Positions 10,273 to 18,806 of a stretch of DNA of 64,000 nt are shown one piece after another. Each line of letters begins with the position of its first letter. Positions within the stretch are counted from its first letter, which is position 1. The translations under genes and the position numbers were made by a program. The stretch is from assembly GCA_937925655.1 (NCBI GenBank), contig CALAMC010000020.1, positions 8,787-72,786 of the forward strand, read 5' to 3'. The DNA is from an uncultured candidate division Zixibacteria bacterium (lineage in GTDB: Bacteria; Zixibacteria; MSB-5A5; GN15; PGXB01). The notes beneath the pieces were generated by a model, which did not search any database, was not told the origin of the DNA, and saw nothing but the letters and a program-made list of their open reading frames with translations.

Positions 10273-11163
10273 TTACTTGAATTCGTCGATGATTCGGCGG
10301 AAGGCCCGGATATGGTCCGGGGTCGTGCCGCAACAACCGCCAATGACGGCAACCCCGATTTCAAGAAGTTTCACCATTTCCGCCGCCATAAATTCCGGCG
10401 TTTCCGGATAAACCATATGGCCATCGTGCATGACGGGCAGACCGGCGTTGGGCTGGATAATCAAGGGCCTTTTTGTATGCTTTTTAAATTCGGAGGCGAC
10501 GGCTATCATGTTCTGAATTCCGTTGCCACAGTTGGAGCCAACCATGTCGGCTCCGGTCTTGACCAGATCTTCCGCGGCCTGTTTTATCGATACGCCCATT
10601 ATGGTATGGAAACCCTTAGGCGTATTCTCAAAGGTCATGGTGGCCCCAAGCGGAATAGATTGATTAAGATCACGAATGGCCTTGATGGCCAGGCGGGCCT
10701 CACTGATATCGGTCATTGTTTCCACCGCAATCATATCGACACCCGCCTCCAGAAGAGCCTTTATCTGACGATGAAAACTGTCGTACATCTGCGAGGGGTC
10801 GATGTCCCCATATGGTTCCAGCAAGCCCCCCGATGGTCCGACCGATGCCGCCAGAATAGCATTGTGACCGATAGCCCGGCGAGCCAGCCGAACAGCCGTC
10901 TCGTTTATTTCTTCGCATTTTTTCTCCAGGCCGAATAGAGACAGCTTCAGGGCCGATCCGCCAAAAGTATTAGTCAGAATTATATCGGCCCCGGCATCAA
11001 GATAGGCGCGAGCGATATTTTCAACGGTTTTGGGGTCTTCAAAATTAAGTCTTTCCGGGCATTCCTCGGCCCGAACACCATGCCGAAACAGCATGGTACC
11101 CATAGCCCCGTCACAAAGTAATCTTTCGCCTCGGGCCAGACGGCCCAATATATCAGCGTTCAT
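10273..11163 (-). CDS. Homocysteine S-methyltransferase family protein
   Basis: 296 residues, a single betaine-homocysteine methyltransferase/MetH-N-type barrel. Visible signatures: GAMGTMLFRHG at the N terminus, DAGADIILTNTFGG, the zinc-ligand Cys in VGSNCGNGI (about 210) and the paired Cys in GGCCGTTPDHI near the C terminus. Such proteins move a methyl group to the homocysteine thiol to make methionine. The cobalamin and folate domains of full MetH are absent, so either a stand-alone MmuM-like donor (S-methylmethionine, betaine) or a split MetH system is possible. Nothing nearby decides which. Confidence 0.87.
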   Translation of the reverse strand: MNADILGRLARGERLLCDGAMGTMLFRHGVRAEECPERLNFEDPKTVENIARAYLDAGADIILTNTFGGSALKLSLFGLEKKCEEINETAVRLARRAIGHNAILAASVGPSGGLLEPYGDIDPSQMYDSFHRQIKALLEAGVDMIAVETMTDISEARLAIKAIRDLNQSIPLGATMTFENTPKGFHTIMGVSIKQAAEDLVKTGADMVGSNCGNGIQNMIAVASEFKKHTKRPLIIQPNAGLPVMHDGHMVYPETPEFMAAEMVKLLEIGVAVIGGCCGTTPDHIRAFRRIIDEFK

Positions 11164-11324
11164 ACCGACCCGACAATCCCACTTATGGTTTTATTTCATT
11201 GGCCGATTACATCGGCATATACATTATATAATATAATGAATCCTTTATGGCAAGTGCCACCACCCTATGTTATTACCAAATTTATTTCGTTGTCTTACAA
11301 TAGGTAACAAGTTTTTTAAAGAAA

Positions 11325-11386
11325 AACTAAACAATTAGTTGTCGGAATCGTAGAATGGACTATGATTAAACAACTAATTAATTAAT
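11325..11386 (+). promoter_or_regulatory. BlaI-type promoter with two flanking dyads
   Basis: Dyad 1 is AACTAA-ACAA-TTAGTT at 11325-11340. The longer arm AATTAGTTG (11333-11341) recurs inverted as CAACTAATT at 11371-11379. Between them is a promoter-like pair: TTGTCG 11339-11344, spacer 16, TATGAT 11361-11366. Operators thus overlap the -35 and the start point, as expected for repression by the BlaI-like product encoded just downstream. Confidence 0.55.
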
Positions 11387-11404
11387 AGATAAAGGTTTTT
11401 ATAT

Positions 11405-11791
11405 ATGGCTCGTAAACCTACCCCGACATTGACCGAGGCCGAACTCAAGGTCATGGAGGTTGTCTGGGACCTTGGCGCCGCCTCGGTTAACGATGTCCTC
11501 GACCGGTATTCTGATGATATTAAACCCGCCTACAATACGGTTTTGACTATTATGCGTATTCTTGAGGATAAAGGTTATCTGGAGCATCACAAAAACGGCC
11601 GGGCTTTTATTTATCGTCCTCTGGTGGATCGCAATCATGCGCGACGGAAGGCGGTGCGCCATCTGGTCCGCAGTTTCTTCGATGATTCCCCAGAGCTGTT
11701 AATGCTTAACTTGATAAACGATGAAAAACTGGGCCGGGATGAATTGCGGCGGCTCAAAAAAATGATCGCCGAAAATGAAGGGGGGATGTAG
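11405..11791 (+). CDS. BlaI/MecI/CopY-family transcriptional repressor
   Basis: 128 residues. A winged-helix DNA-binding half (LTEAELKVMEVVWDLGAASVNDVLDRY, then AYNTVLTIMRILEDKGYLEHHKNGRAFIYRPL) is followed by a dimerisation tail. BlaI repressors are inactivated when a membrane M56 protease of the BlaR1 type is triggered, and exactly such a gene begins one base after this stop. Palindromes upstream are suitable operators, so autoregulation of the two-gene unit is likely. No beta-lactamase is adjacent, so the stimulus need not be a beta-lactam. Confidence 0.93.
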   Translation: MARKPTPTLTEAELKVMEVVWDLGAASVNDVLDRYSDDIKPAYNTVLTIMRILEDKGYLEHHKNGRAFIYRPLVDRNHARRKAVRHLVRSFFDDSPELLMLNLINDEKLGRDELRRLKKMIAENEGGM

Positions 11792-11792
11792 G

Positions 11793-14700
11793 ATGGAGTT
11801 CTATTTCAATCACTTCAGCCGCTTCGCTCATTTCTTTGTCAGCCAGATTGGACAGATGCTGATTCCTTCATTTATATTATGCGCGGCCGCTGCCGCCGTG
11901 ATGCATTTCATAAAAAGCGTCGATGCCGCAGTTCGCTATAAATTATGGCTGGCGGTGCTGATGATGGTGATTATCATGCCGCCTTTCACGACACTGGTAC
12001 TGCCCGAATTCAATTTGACCCAGTACGCAAAGCAAGTGTTTATGACGAATGTCGGATCCGAACCGATAATGTTAAACGTTAGCCATGCGCGGGATGAATC
12101 CCTGAATTACGCGGTGCCGAATATTAAAACGGAAACGGATTACACATTATCACTTGCCGAATATCCAGCCCCGACCGTCATCAGCACCGCTCAAACTCGC
12201 CCCTCGACCGAAACCGCCGCGCATACGGCCGTCATCCCGAAAAAAACCGATTCCCAAAATGCATATTCATATCATCGGTTGCTTCTTGAAGGATTCCCGA
12301 TGATTGCCCTGATGCTCTGGCTTTTTGTGTTTCTGGTTATGATATTTAGAATTGTGCTGGGCTATCGCGGGCTGCAATGCCTGAAGGCTTCGGCTTTGCC
12401 GCTTACCGAAGACCGGTTCCGGCGCGTCAAACGGCTGATGCCTTCTTTTTCCACGAAGCGTCGTGTGGCTGTTCGGCAATCGGACCGGATTAATGTTCCC
12501 GTCTCGGCCGGATTTATCCGGCCGATGGTGGTCCTGCCGGCCGGCCTGATCGATAAACTGGACGACCGGGAGTTGCAGGCGATTATCGTGCACGAAATGG
12601 CTCATCTGGTGCGATTTGACGACTGGATGAAACTTTTGCAAAAGACGGTGACCGCACTATTCTTCTTCAATCCGATCGTTTTATGGATTGGCCGCAGGCT
12701 CGATCTCGAGCGCGAACTGGCCTGCGACGCCGTGGTGCTGGATATAATCGGCCAGCCTCGGCTTTATGCCCGCTGTCTTACCAAAATGATACAACGCATT
12801 ATTATCCCCATGGAACCGACTCTGGTGACGGGAGCGATTCTTTCCAAAAAGCAGATTTTCAGGAGGATTGAAATGATTCTGCAATCAAAATCAAATACCC
12901 CGCCCCTGTCTGCCGGCCGGTTTGCGGGATTGATATTATCATTTATTATTGTGGCAATAATGGCATTTCAAACGGCGCCGGCATTGGCCTGGCCGTATCA
13001 TCCTTTTAAGTTTACGGCGATCGCCGAAGTCATCAAGGAAAAGTCCGATTCCTCGACCGCAACCGTATTCCGCTCCGAGAAAAACGAAAAGTGGCAGAAA
13101 ATCCAGTCGCCCCAAAAACCTCTTATATTCCTCCCTGATGAGTATCTGCTTGAGCTTGATTCGGCCGGTCTGCTGGAGGAGCTTAAGGCCGCTCTCGAGG
13201 AGGTCGAACTGGAAACCTTGGATGAATTGTTCGAACAACCGGATGAATTTGAACCGGCCATGGTCGTTCCGCCGGTGGAGCCCATCGCTCCCGATGTATG
13301 GGTGGTCCCCGGATCCGAGACCCGCTTCAAAAAGTCGGGCGATCATATAATTTTTACTCCTGTTCCTGATGGTGATGCTTTTATAGACAGCGAGGAAGGA
13401 GCCAAATACCTCGATCAATTGGCCAAAACCAATGCGAAATATGCCAAAGAATACGGCGAAGCTTTGAAAAAATATTACGCTCTCCGGACGGATAAAGATA
13501 AACGAGAAGCCGTTGAGCAGGAGGCGGAATCCAAACGGCATTATGCCGAAGCGATAGCCCGTGCCAGGGAAACGTCTCGGGGCAGGGGCACGCTCGGCGG
13601 AATGATCGAATCGTTTGGTGATTTTATCGACAACCTCGGCGACGACCATTATGTCATGATTAACCACGACGATGACGGTTCTGTCGCCTATGAGTGGAAG
13701 CAGGGCTCCGATAAAGTCCGCATCGAATCCGAGGGTGAATTCAAATTGAACAACGATGATAACGAAATCATCTGGATGGCCCGCGACGCCCTTGTCGAAA
13801 TTTCTGAGCGCAAGGCGGGAATCAAACGGGAAATCAGGATCGAGCCGGACAAAGACGGCAAGCCGCTGTACGCATACCGCTATAACGGTAACGCACGGGA
13901 ATTCGACTCCGAAGCCCGCCAATGGTACTATAAGGTCATGATCGATTGTGTCCGAAAAACCGGCTTCAACGCCGCCGAAAGAGCCCGGCGTATTTATCAG
14001 AAAAAAGGGTTGGACGGTATCCTTTTCGAAATTGAAGGAATAGAAAGCGATTACATCACAAGATTGTATTTGAGTTCATTGATCGAAAAAGAACAACTTA
14101 ACGACAATGAACTGGGCCGCCTTATCCGGTTTGTGACCCGAAATGTAGATTCCGATTATGAAAAGGCGGAGATATTACTGGGTATTGCCGAAGTTCAAAA
14201 AAATGAAAAATACCTTCTGGGAGATTTCATCGAGGCGGTCCGATCGCTTGACTCCGATTATGAACGGCGGCGAGTCCTGTCCGAATTAAGTCTGAACTCC
14301 GAAGTCAGCACCGGCATTCTGCTTGGCGTCCTTGAGATCGCCGAATCGATGGATTCCGATTATGAGCGCGCCCAACTTCTTTTACAGCTGTCTGATTTGC
14401 AGCGCGACGACCGGGAATTCCGCGTGGCCCTGATGCGGGCCATTGGAGCGATGACCTCTGATTACGAACGCAGCAGAGTTATACAGAAATTTCTGGAAGA
14501 GGGACATGCCGACAGCAAAATCGCCGCCGATGTGCTGAAGCTGATCGCCGATATGTCCTCCGATTATGAAAAATCGAAAATTCTGATATACCTGGCCGGT
14601 CATTCGCCGCGCGATCAGAAACTGTTCGATGCTTATATGACCGTTATCGAGGCGATGTCCTCCGATTATGAAGTAAAAAAATCGCTTATGGCCCTGGGGC

Positions 14701-15134
14701 CGTTTTATGATCTGGATGATCTGACCCTTATGAAGGTCCTTAATATCACCACGCATATCAGTTCCGATTATGAACGCGCCCAGATCCTGAAGGAAATGGC
14801 TGGTGAAGTGAATCGTGGGGTGCAGGTTCGCCGCGCCATGCTCGAGTCGGTCGATGATATCAGTTCCGACTATGAATCATCGAGAATTCTTCGCGATATC
14901 ATTGGCAAAATTAACCTCGATGACGATGATGCGGCGCGCGATATTCTTGTACAGGCCGAGCGGATTTCATCCGATTATGAAAAAGCACAGGTTTTAAGCG
15001 AATTGATTCCGAGCATTCGCGGGCGCGGGACTCTGGAAGAAGACCTGGCCGATGTGATCGAGACGATCGGCTCCGATTACGAACGAAGCAAGCTTTATGC
15101 CGAATTATATCGAAACACACGGGGAAAACGCTAA
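11793..15134 (+). CDS. BlaR1-like M56 metalloprotease with long C-terminal SDYE repeats
   Basis: 1113 residues. N-terminal helices (about 20-40 and 48-68, another about 165-190) lead to an M56 peptidase domain with the zinc motif HEMAH (about 267-271) and the LACDAVVLD ligand region; a further TM lies near 385-405. Instead of a penicillin-binding sensor the C terminus carries an acidic Pro/Glu linker (about 430-510), a middle region of unknown fold, then 11 repeats of about 34 residues from about 752 to 1097, each beginning S-D-Y-E(K/R). GGGGGG just before ATG 11793 favours this start over the ATG at 11775 inside blaI. Known for the family: site-specific proteolysis relieves BlaI repression. 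Inferred: the repeats are an extracytoplasmic sensing or docking surface. Confidence 0.88.
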   Translation: MEFYFNHFSRFAHFFVSQIGQMLIPSFILCAAAAAVMHFIKSVDAAVRYKLWLAVLMMVIIMPPFTTLVLPEFNLTQYAKQVFMTNVGSEPIMLNVSHARDESLNYAVPNIKTETDYTLSLAEYPAPTVISTAQTRPSTETAAHTAVIPKKTDSQNAYSYHRLLLEGFPMIALMLWLFVFLVMIFRIVLGYRGLQCLKASALPLTEDRFRRVKRLMPSFSTKRRVAVRQSDRINVPVSAGFIRPMVVLPAGLIDKLDDRELQAIIVHEMAHLVRFDDWMKLLQKTVTALFFFNPIVLWIGRRLDLERELACDAVVLDIIGQPRLYARCLTKMIQRIIIPMEPTLVTGAILSKKQIFRRIEMILQSKSNTPPLSAGRFAGLILSFIIVAIMAFQTAPALAWPYHPFKFTAIAEVIKEKSDSSTATVFRSEKNEKWQKIQSPQKPLIFLPDEYLLELDSAGLLEELKAALEEVELETLDELFEQPDEFEPAMVVPPVEPIAPDVWVVPGSETRFKKSGDHIIFTPVPDGDAFIDSEEGAKYLDQLAKTNAKYAKEYGEALKKYYALRTDKDKREAVEQEAESKRHYAEAIARARETSRGRGTLGGMIESFGDFIDNLGDDHYVMINHDDDGSVAYEWKQGSDKVRIESEGEFKLNNDDNEIIWMARDALVEISERKAGIKREIRIEPDKDGKPLYAYRYNGNAREFDSEARQWYYKVMIDCVRKTGFNAAERARRIYQKKGLDGILFEIEGIESDYITRLYLSSLIEKEQLNDNELGRLIRFVTRNVDSDYEKAEILLGIAEVQKNEKYLLGDFIEAVRSLDSDYERRRVLSELSLNSEVSTGILLGVLEIAESMDSDYERAQLLLQLSDLQRDDREFRVALMRAIGAMTSDYERSRVIQKFLEEGHADSKIAADVLKLIADMSSDYEKSKILIYLAGHSPRDQKLFDAYMTVIEAMSSDYEVKKSLMALGPFYDLDDLTLMKVLNITTHISSDYERAQILKEMAGEVNRGVQVRRAMLESVDDISSDYESSRILRDIIGKINLDDDDAARDILVQAERISSDYEKAQVLSELIPSIRGRGTLEEDLADVIETIGSDYERSKLYAELYRNTRGKR

Positions 15135-15158
15135 AACAAAAAACCCTGTGCACCCATG

Positions 15159-15188
15159 GTCCCGGCCGCAAAGTCGGGACTTTTTTTT
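15159..15188 (+). terminator. Intrinsic terminator of the BlaI-M56 unit
   Basis: GTCCCG (15159-15164), 10-base loop, CGGGAC (15175-15180), then eight T. Lies 25 bases after the M56 stop codon. Confidence 0.88.
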
Positions 15189-15253
15189 GCGATTTTTTGA
15201 CCTTTTTTACATTGCCGTTGTTATAGCATCAAAATCGTTACGGAGGTATAAAA

Positions 15254-15622
15254 ATGAAACTTCGCAATATGGCTGTCATATATGGTTTGTCATTATTACT
15301 GCTGGGACTGATGGGATACTTCGGATTCGGTCGGGCTAGCTTCACCGCCCTGATTCCGGCTTTCTTGGGAATACTTATATTGATTGCGGGATGGCTGGCC
15401 CGCGATGAAAAGAAACGCCGCCATGCCATGCACGCCGCGGCGGCCTTGGGCCTGATCGGCTTTATCGGGTCGGTCGGGGGAATAGTCCCGGCCGTTCAGT
15501 ATTTGACGGGAACAGAAATTGCCCGCCCGGCGGCGGCTGTCAGCCGGGCCATTATGAGTCTGCTGTCACTTGCATTCCTGATTTTGTGCGTTAACTCGTT
15601 TATTCAGGCCCGCCGGAAATAG
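15254..15622 (+). CDS. Small four-helix membrane protein of unknown function
   Basis: 122 residues with four hydrophobic segments (about 7-24, 30-48, 60-82, 95-115) and a short basic loop DEKKRRHAMH between helices 2 and 3. CGGAGG about 8 bases before the ATG supports the start. It follows the M56 terminator and so probably has its own promoter. I do not recognise a family or catalytic motif. Confidence 0.75.
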   Translation: MKLRNMAVIYGLSLLLLGLMGYFGFGRASFTALIPAFLGILILIAGWLARDEKKRRHAMHAAAALGLIGFIGSVGGIVPAVQYLTGTEIARPAAAVSRAIMSLLSLAFLILCVNSFIQARRK

Positions 15623-15879
15623 CCCCACCTGTTTGGCATACAACGTGATGTATTAGAAAATGAGGCCTTGTCTTTGATTTAAAAGCCCCGGTCGCGTGGT
15701 TCGAGCCGGTAAATTTGGCAGCCCCATATTAGAAAAGTCAAAAGACACATACAAATTTATTTGTCCGATATTTTCAATTGACAAAAACAGGCTAATATTA
15801 TACAATATGGGTCTAATTAGACCCGGATGCGAATTTCCGGGCCACAACCCATACACATTTATGCCAAAGGAACCCAACC

Positions 15880-16407
15880 ATGCTCTTGCGATTGTTGTTG
15901 TCAGCATTGATCCTGGGACTTTTATTCGTGGTCATTACCGCCAACGAAAAAGGTCCGGAGCAATCAGCCCCGGCCATGCCGCCGGCACGGGCGATTCCCG
16001 GCATCGTGGCGGCCGATAATTTCCCCGGCGCCTGTGTCGATTGCCATATCAATTACGTCGAAATGAATCTTGATACTCGCTTCAGCACCCTTTTGTCACA
16101 CTGGAGCGAGAAGGTGGAGTCAAAATTGTTGGTCCAGGCAAGGGCCGCGGCCTTGGCCGGGATGACCCTTGAGGGCAAACACCCGAAGGTCCTGGGTATG
16201 ATCAAAAATATCCCCGGTGATTGTCTGACATGCCATTCCCGGGAGTCCACGACCGCTCCGCCATTCGCCCGCCTGTTGCATCTAATTCATTTGACCGGTG
16301 GCCAGGAAAATCATTTCCTGACCCTGTTTCAGGGGGAGTGCACTCACTGCCATAAGCTCAATATGACATCTGGTCAATGGGCTATACCCAGCGGTCCCGA
16401 GCACTGA
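15880..16407 (+). CDS. Secreted three-heme cytochrome c-type protein
   Basis: 175 residues. An uncleaved anchor or signal peptide (LLLRLLLSALILGLLFVVI) precedes three CxxCH heme-attachment sites: CVDCH (about 48), CLTCH (about 113) and CTHCH (about 153), with extra His residues (HPK, HLIH) available as distal ligands. It is likely exported and heme-loaded, acting as a small periplasmic electron carrier. No partner oxidoreductase sits beside it; the neighbours are a small membrane protein and a NifU-like gene on the opposite strand. An AAAGGA stretch before the ATG is a fair ribosome binding site. Confidence 0.82.
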   Translation: MLLRLLLSALILGLLFVVITANEKGPEQSAPAMPPARAIPGIVAADNFPGACVDCHINYVEMNLDTRFSTLLSHWSEKVESKLLVQARAAALAGMTLEGKHPKVLGMIKNIPGDCLTCHSRESTTAPPFARLLHLIHLTGGQENHFLTLFQGECTHCHKLNMTSGQWAIPSGPEH

Positions 16408-16419
16408 TATTCCACGATA

Positions 16420-16447
16420 AAAGCCGGATGGCGTCGCGTCCGGCTTT
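16420..16447. terminator. Hairpin between convergent genes
   Basis: AAAGCCGGA (16420-16428) and TCCGGCTTT (16439-16447), 10-base loop; symmetric A/T ends allow weak termination in either direction. It lies 13 bases after the cytochrome stop. Confidence 0.6.
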
Positions 16448-16470
16448 AAACGATTTGCCATACAAATACT

Positions 16471-16489
16471 GGCCATCCTCCGGATGGCC
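16471..16489. terminator. Second hairpin, before the NifU-like stop
   Basis: GGCCATCC (16471-16478), loop TCC, GGATGGCC (16482-16489). No T tract; perhaps an RNA 3'-end stabiliser rather than a terminator. Confidence 0.4.
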
Positions 16490-16500
16490 TAATGGGAGCC

Positions 16501-16914
16501 TCAATGCGGCCCGCAATGGTCACAGGCTTTGACCTTGTCGACCTCAAGCTCTGATTTTATCTCGGCTTCTATGAACGTGCCGTTTTTATCATATTCAATC
16601 CGGGCGATAGTGCAAGATGACGAATTGCCTTTCGGCTTCAAGCCGAGAAATGCTCGGATCGCACTTTGAATGGCATTGATATGCTTGCCTTTTAAAAATT
16701 CGGCGATATCGTTGCCGCCCATGCCCATTCCCTGAAATGAACGTTCCTCCCGGCCGACAATAACGTCTATCGATTGCCCGATAATATCTTCTTGATGCAG
16801 TGTTTCGGGGCCAATACTTCCGCCGCATGTCTTTTTCAGGAACCGATATGATACCAGACGATCGCCGCTGTCTATAATCAGCCTTATTCTTTCGGTTATA
16901 TCCCCGCAGGGCAT
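16501..16914 (-). CDS. NifU/IscU-like small protein with altered cysteine pattern
   Basis: 137 residues. The core YRFLKKTCGGSIGPETL followed by DIIGQSIDVIVG resembles the IscU/NifU N-terminal fold around its second cysteine (family: FxxxGCGSAIASSSxxTE, then KGKTxxEA). The C terminus ends ACDHCGPH, a possible metal site, and further Cys lie at residue 3 and in SSSCTIAR. The usual three-Cys scaffold order is not evident, so Fe-S scaffold activity is uncertain. Alternatives are a metal-binding relative or a TSCPD-like domain. It is encoded alone, convergent with the cytochrome gene. Confidence 0.6.
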   Translation of the reverse strand: MPCGDITERIRLIIDSGDRLVSYRFLKKTCGGSIGPETLHQEDIIGQSIDVIVGREERSFQGMGMGGNDIAEFLKGKHINAIQSAIRAFLGLKPKGNSSSCTIARIEYDKNGTFIEAEIKSELEVDKVKACDHCGPH

Positions 16915-17124
16915 GCCAGTTCTCCTTAATCCTGTTACTTTAGTATATACGGGTCCGCATCGCCGATTCGCATTCCATCCTTAAAAGAACGTGACCAGTG
17001 TAAACTGCCGGTAATTTTATGTGATCCTCAAAGACCCCAAATCCTAAGATTCTGCCTTTTATCGATTTAGCCAAAAAGTGAACAATTTCATAAAAAATAC
17101 TTGACTTTTGCCGAAAATTTTATA

Positions 17125-17134
17125 TGCATATGCA
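17125..17134 (+). promoter_or_regulatory. Probable MarR operator (autoregulation)
   Basis: Perfect palindrome TGCATATGCA, overlapping the -10 region downstream of TTGACT at 17101-17106. It shares the TGCA-TW-TGCA core with the operator at 17638-17655 in front of the efflux genes. Confidence 0.55.
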
Positions 17135-17183
17135 ACAATTATGAGTTTGAAACGTTATAATTGATAATTATTAACCGGGAAAA

Positions 17184-17621
17184 ATGGTTTGGCCAATGGA
17201 AAAACAAAGAGATTTAGTTGAGGGTGTCGGCCGTGTCTGGCTCCTTTTAAAGCGATTCGGGCGGAAAAAAATCGCCGAGCTGGATATCGGATTGACCTTC
17301 GACCAGATGATGGTTCTGTTTACACTTCATAACCATGAAGGCCTTAGAATGGGTGACCTGGCCGAAATGACTGATCGCGATCGAACCACAACCTCAAGAA
17401 TGGTAAGCGGTTTGGAGAAGAAAAACCTGGTTTTGCGCGTCCCTGATCGCAATGACCAAAGGCAAAAGATGATTTACCTGACTCATACCGCCAAGCTAAT
17501 GCTGGAGGGACTGGAGCCGTTGAAAGCCGAATTTTCCAAAACTATATTCAAAGGCATTAGCGCCGCCGACCTTAAAAAGACGGGTGAACTTTTAAATAAG
17601 GTGGCCGATAATCTTGAGTAA
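17184..17621 (+). CDS. MarR-family transcriptional regulator
   Basis: 145 residues with the standard MarR winged helix: recognition region LRMGDLAEMTDRDRTTTSRMVSGLEKKNLVLRVPDRNDQRQKMIYLT, flanked by N- and C-terminal dimerisation helices. It lies immediately upstream of, and in the same direction as, an RND efflux operon. Palindromes sharing one core sit before both its own gene and the pump genes, making it the probable local repressor of both. The ligand is unknown. ATG 17196 (MEKQ) is a possible alternative start. Confidence 0.92.
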   Translation: MVWPMEKQRDLVEGVGRVWLLLKRFGRKKIAELDIGLTFDQMMVLFTLHNHEGLRMGDLAEMTDRDRTTTSRMVSGLEKKNLVLRVPDRNDQRQKMIYLTHTAKLMLEGLEPLKAEFSKTIFKGISAADLKKTGELLNKVADNLE

Positions 17622-17637
17622 GATTTTTTTGGCATAT

Positions 17638-17676
17638 TATGTGCATTTGCACATAGTGTAGTTGCAAGTATATATT
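17638..17676 (+). promoter_or_regulatory. Efflux operon promoter with embedded MarR operator
   Basis: TATGTGCATTTGCACATA (17638-17655) is a perfect 8+2+8 palindrome. Its right arm contains a -35 TTGCAC (17648-17653); 17 bases later is a -10 TATATT (17671-17676). The adaptor ATG is at 17695 with AGAGG at 17685-17689. Binding here would block RNA polymerase directly. Confidence 0.75.
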
Positions 17677-17694
17677 CAATTATAAGAGGTGATT

Positions 17695-18738
17695 ATGAAG
17701 ACTTTGAAACTGAAGCTGGTCGCAGCCATGATAACCATCCCCATCTTTGCCGGGTGCGACGGTAATCAGGAAGCCAAAAACATGGAACAGATTTATGCCG
17801 AAGAAGGCGTTCCGGTCAGGGTTGAAATGGTCCAGCCGGTATCGTTTTCGAGCAAATTGGGATACAATGCCGTTTTATCCGGAACCAGAGAATCCTCGGC
17901 CTATGCCGCAGTCGCAGACAATATCGACCGCATTAATTATAAAGTCGGCGATTATGTGGAAAAAGATGCGGTCGTTCTGACCTTCCCGACCGACAACCCT
18001 TCGGCACGTTATTTTCAGGCAAAGGTGGCCTATGAAAACTCCTTGGCGACTTATGAACGCATGAAAAATTATTATGATGTCGGGGGGCTGTCAAAACAGG
18101 ATTTTGACAACGCCCGGGCCGCATATGAAGTCGCCGAGGCCGACTGGAACGCGGTCAAGCAATCGGTTCTGGTAAAGGCCCCGATAAGCGGCATTTTGAC
18201 CCGCATTAATGTCCGCGAATCCGAAAACGTCGAGAAAGACGATGAGCTTTTTGCGGTCGCGCAAATCGACCGTCTTAAAGCCAGAATCTGGGTTTCGGAT
18301 AAAGAAATCGGCAATTTTGAAAAGGGGCAGATGGCTACCGCCCGGTGGGGCGGCATAACGCTCAAAGGACGAGTCGTTCAGGTGGACCTGTCGATGAATC
18401 GCGAACGCCAGGCCTTTGCCGTGGTTGCCGAATTCGACAATCCCGATCATATCGTTAAAAGCGGCGTAACGGCGAGAGTGGATGTTGCCACATATCAAAA
18501 CCCCGATGGCATCATTGTGGAACGCAAAAATATTACTAATGACGGTTGGAACAACTTTGTCTATGTCGTCGAAAACGGCGTCGCCCGCAAAAGAATAGTG
18601 GAGCTTGGCCGAAGCGATGGCCTCGCCGTCGAAATCACCGGCGGCCTAAGCCGGGGCGACACGCTTATAATCGAGGGGCAGTTGCATCTCGATGACGGCA
18701 AAAAAATCAGGATAATCGAATCCGAGCAAACCCTATGA
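17695..18738 (+). CDS. RND efflux periplasmic adaptor (membrane fusion lipoprotein)
   Basis: 347 residues. A short signal peptide ends in a lipobox-like IFAGC, so it is probably lipid-anchored at Cys about 20. The middle has the adaptor order: lipoyl half (VADNIDRINYKVGDYVEKDAVVLTFPTDNPS), helical hairpin (about 100-150), second lipoyl half (LVKAPISGILTRINVRESENVEKDDELFAVAQ), then beta-barrel and membrane-proximal domains. The frame opens at GTG 17689, but that GTG belongs to the AGAGGTG ribosome binding site, so ATG 17695 is the start. First gene of the adaptor-permease-TolC operon. Confidence 0.92.
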   Translation: MKTLKLKLVAAMITIPIFAGCDGNQEAKNMEQIYAEEGVPVRVEMVQPVSFSSKLGYNAVLSGTRESSAYAAVADNIDRINYKVGDYVEKDAVVLTFPTDNPSARYFQAKVAYENSLATYERMKNYYDVGGLSKQDFDNARAAYEVAEADWNAVKQSVLVKAPISGILTRINVRESENVEKDDELFAVAQIDRLKARIWVSDKEIGNFEKGQMATARWGGITLKGRVVQVDLSMNRERQAFAVVAEFDNPDHIVKSGVTARVDVATYQNPDGIIVERKNITNDGWNNFVYVVENGVARKRIVELGRSDGLAVEITGGLSRGDTLIIEGQLHLDDGKKIRIIESEQTL

Positions 18739-18806
18739 CGCAGTATTAGCCGATACTATGTCTGCCTTTGATGGCATAGCATAGTCGATGGCAAAGGAGA
18801 TAATAG

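Noticed and set aside
12939..13922. 327-codon minus-strand frame opposite the M56 gene
   Set aside because: Shadow of the coding strand; no start signal or motif.
13380..14040. Possible penicillin-binding sensor in the M56 protein
   Set aside because: No SxxK, SxN or KTG motif set is visible in the middle region.
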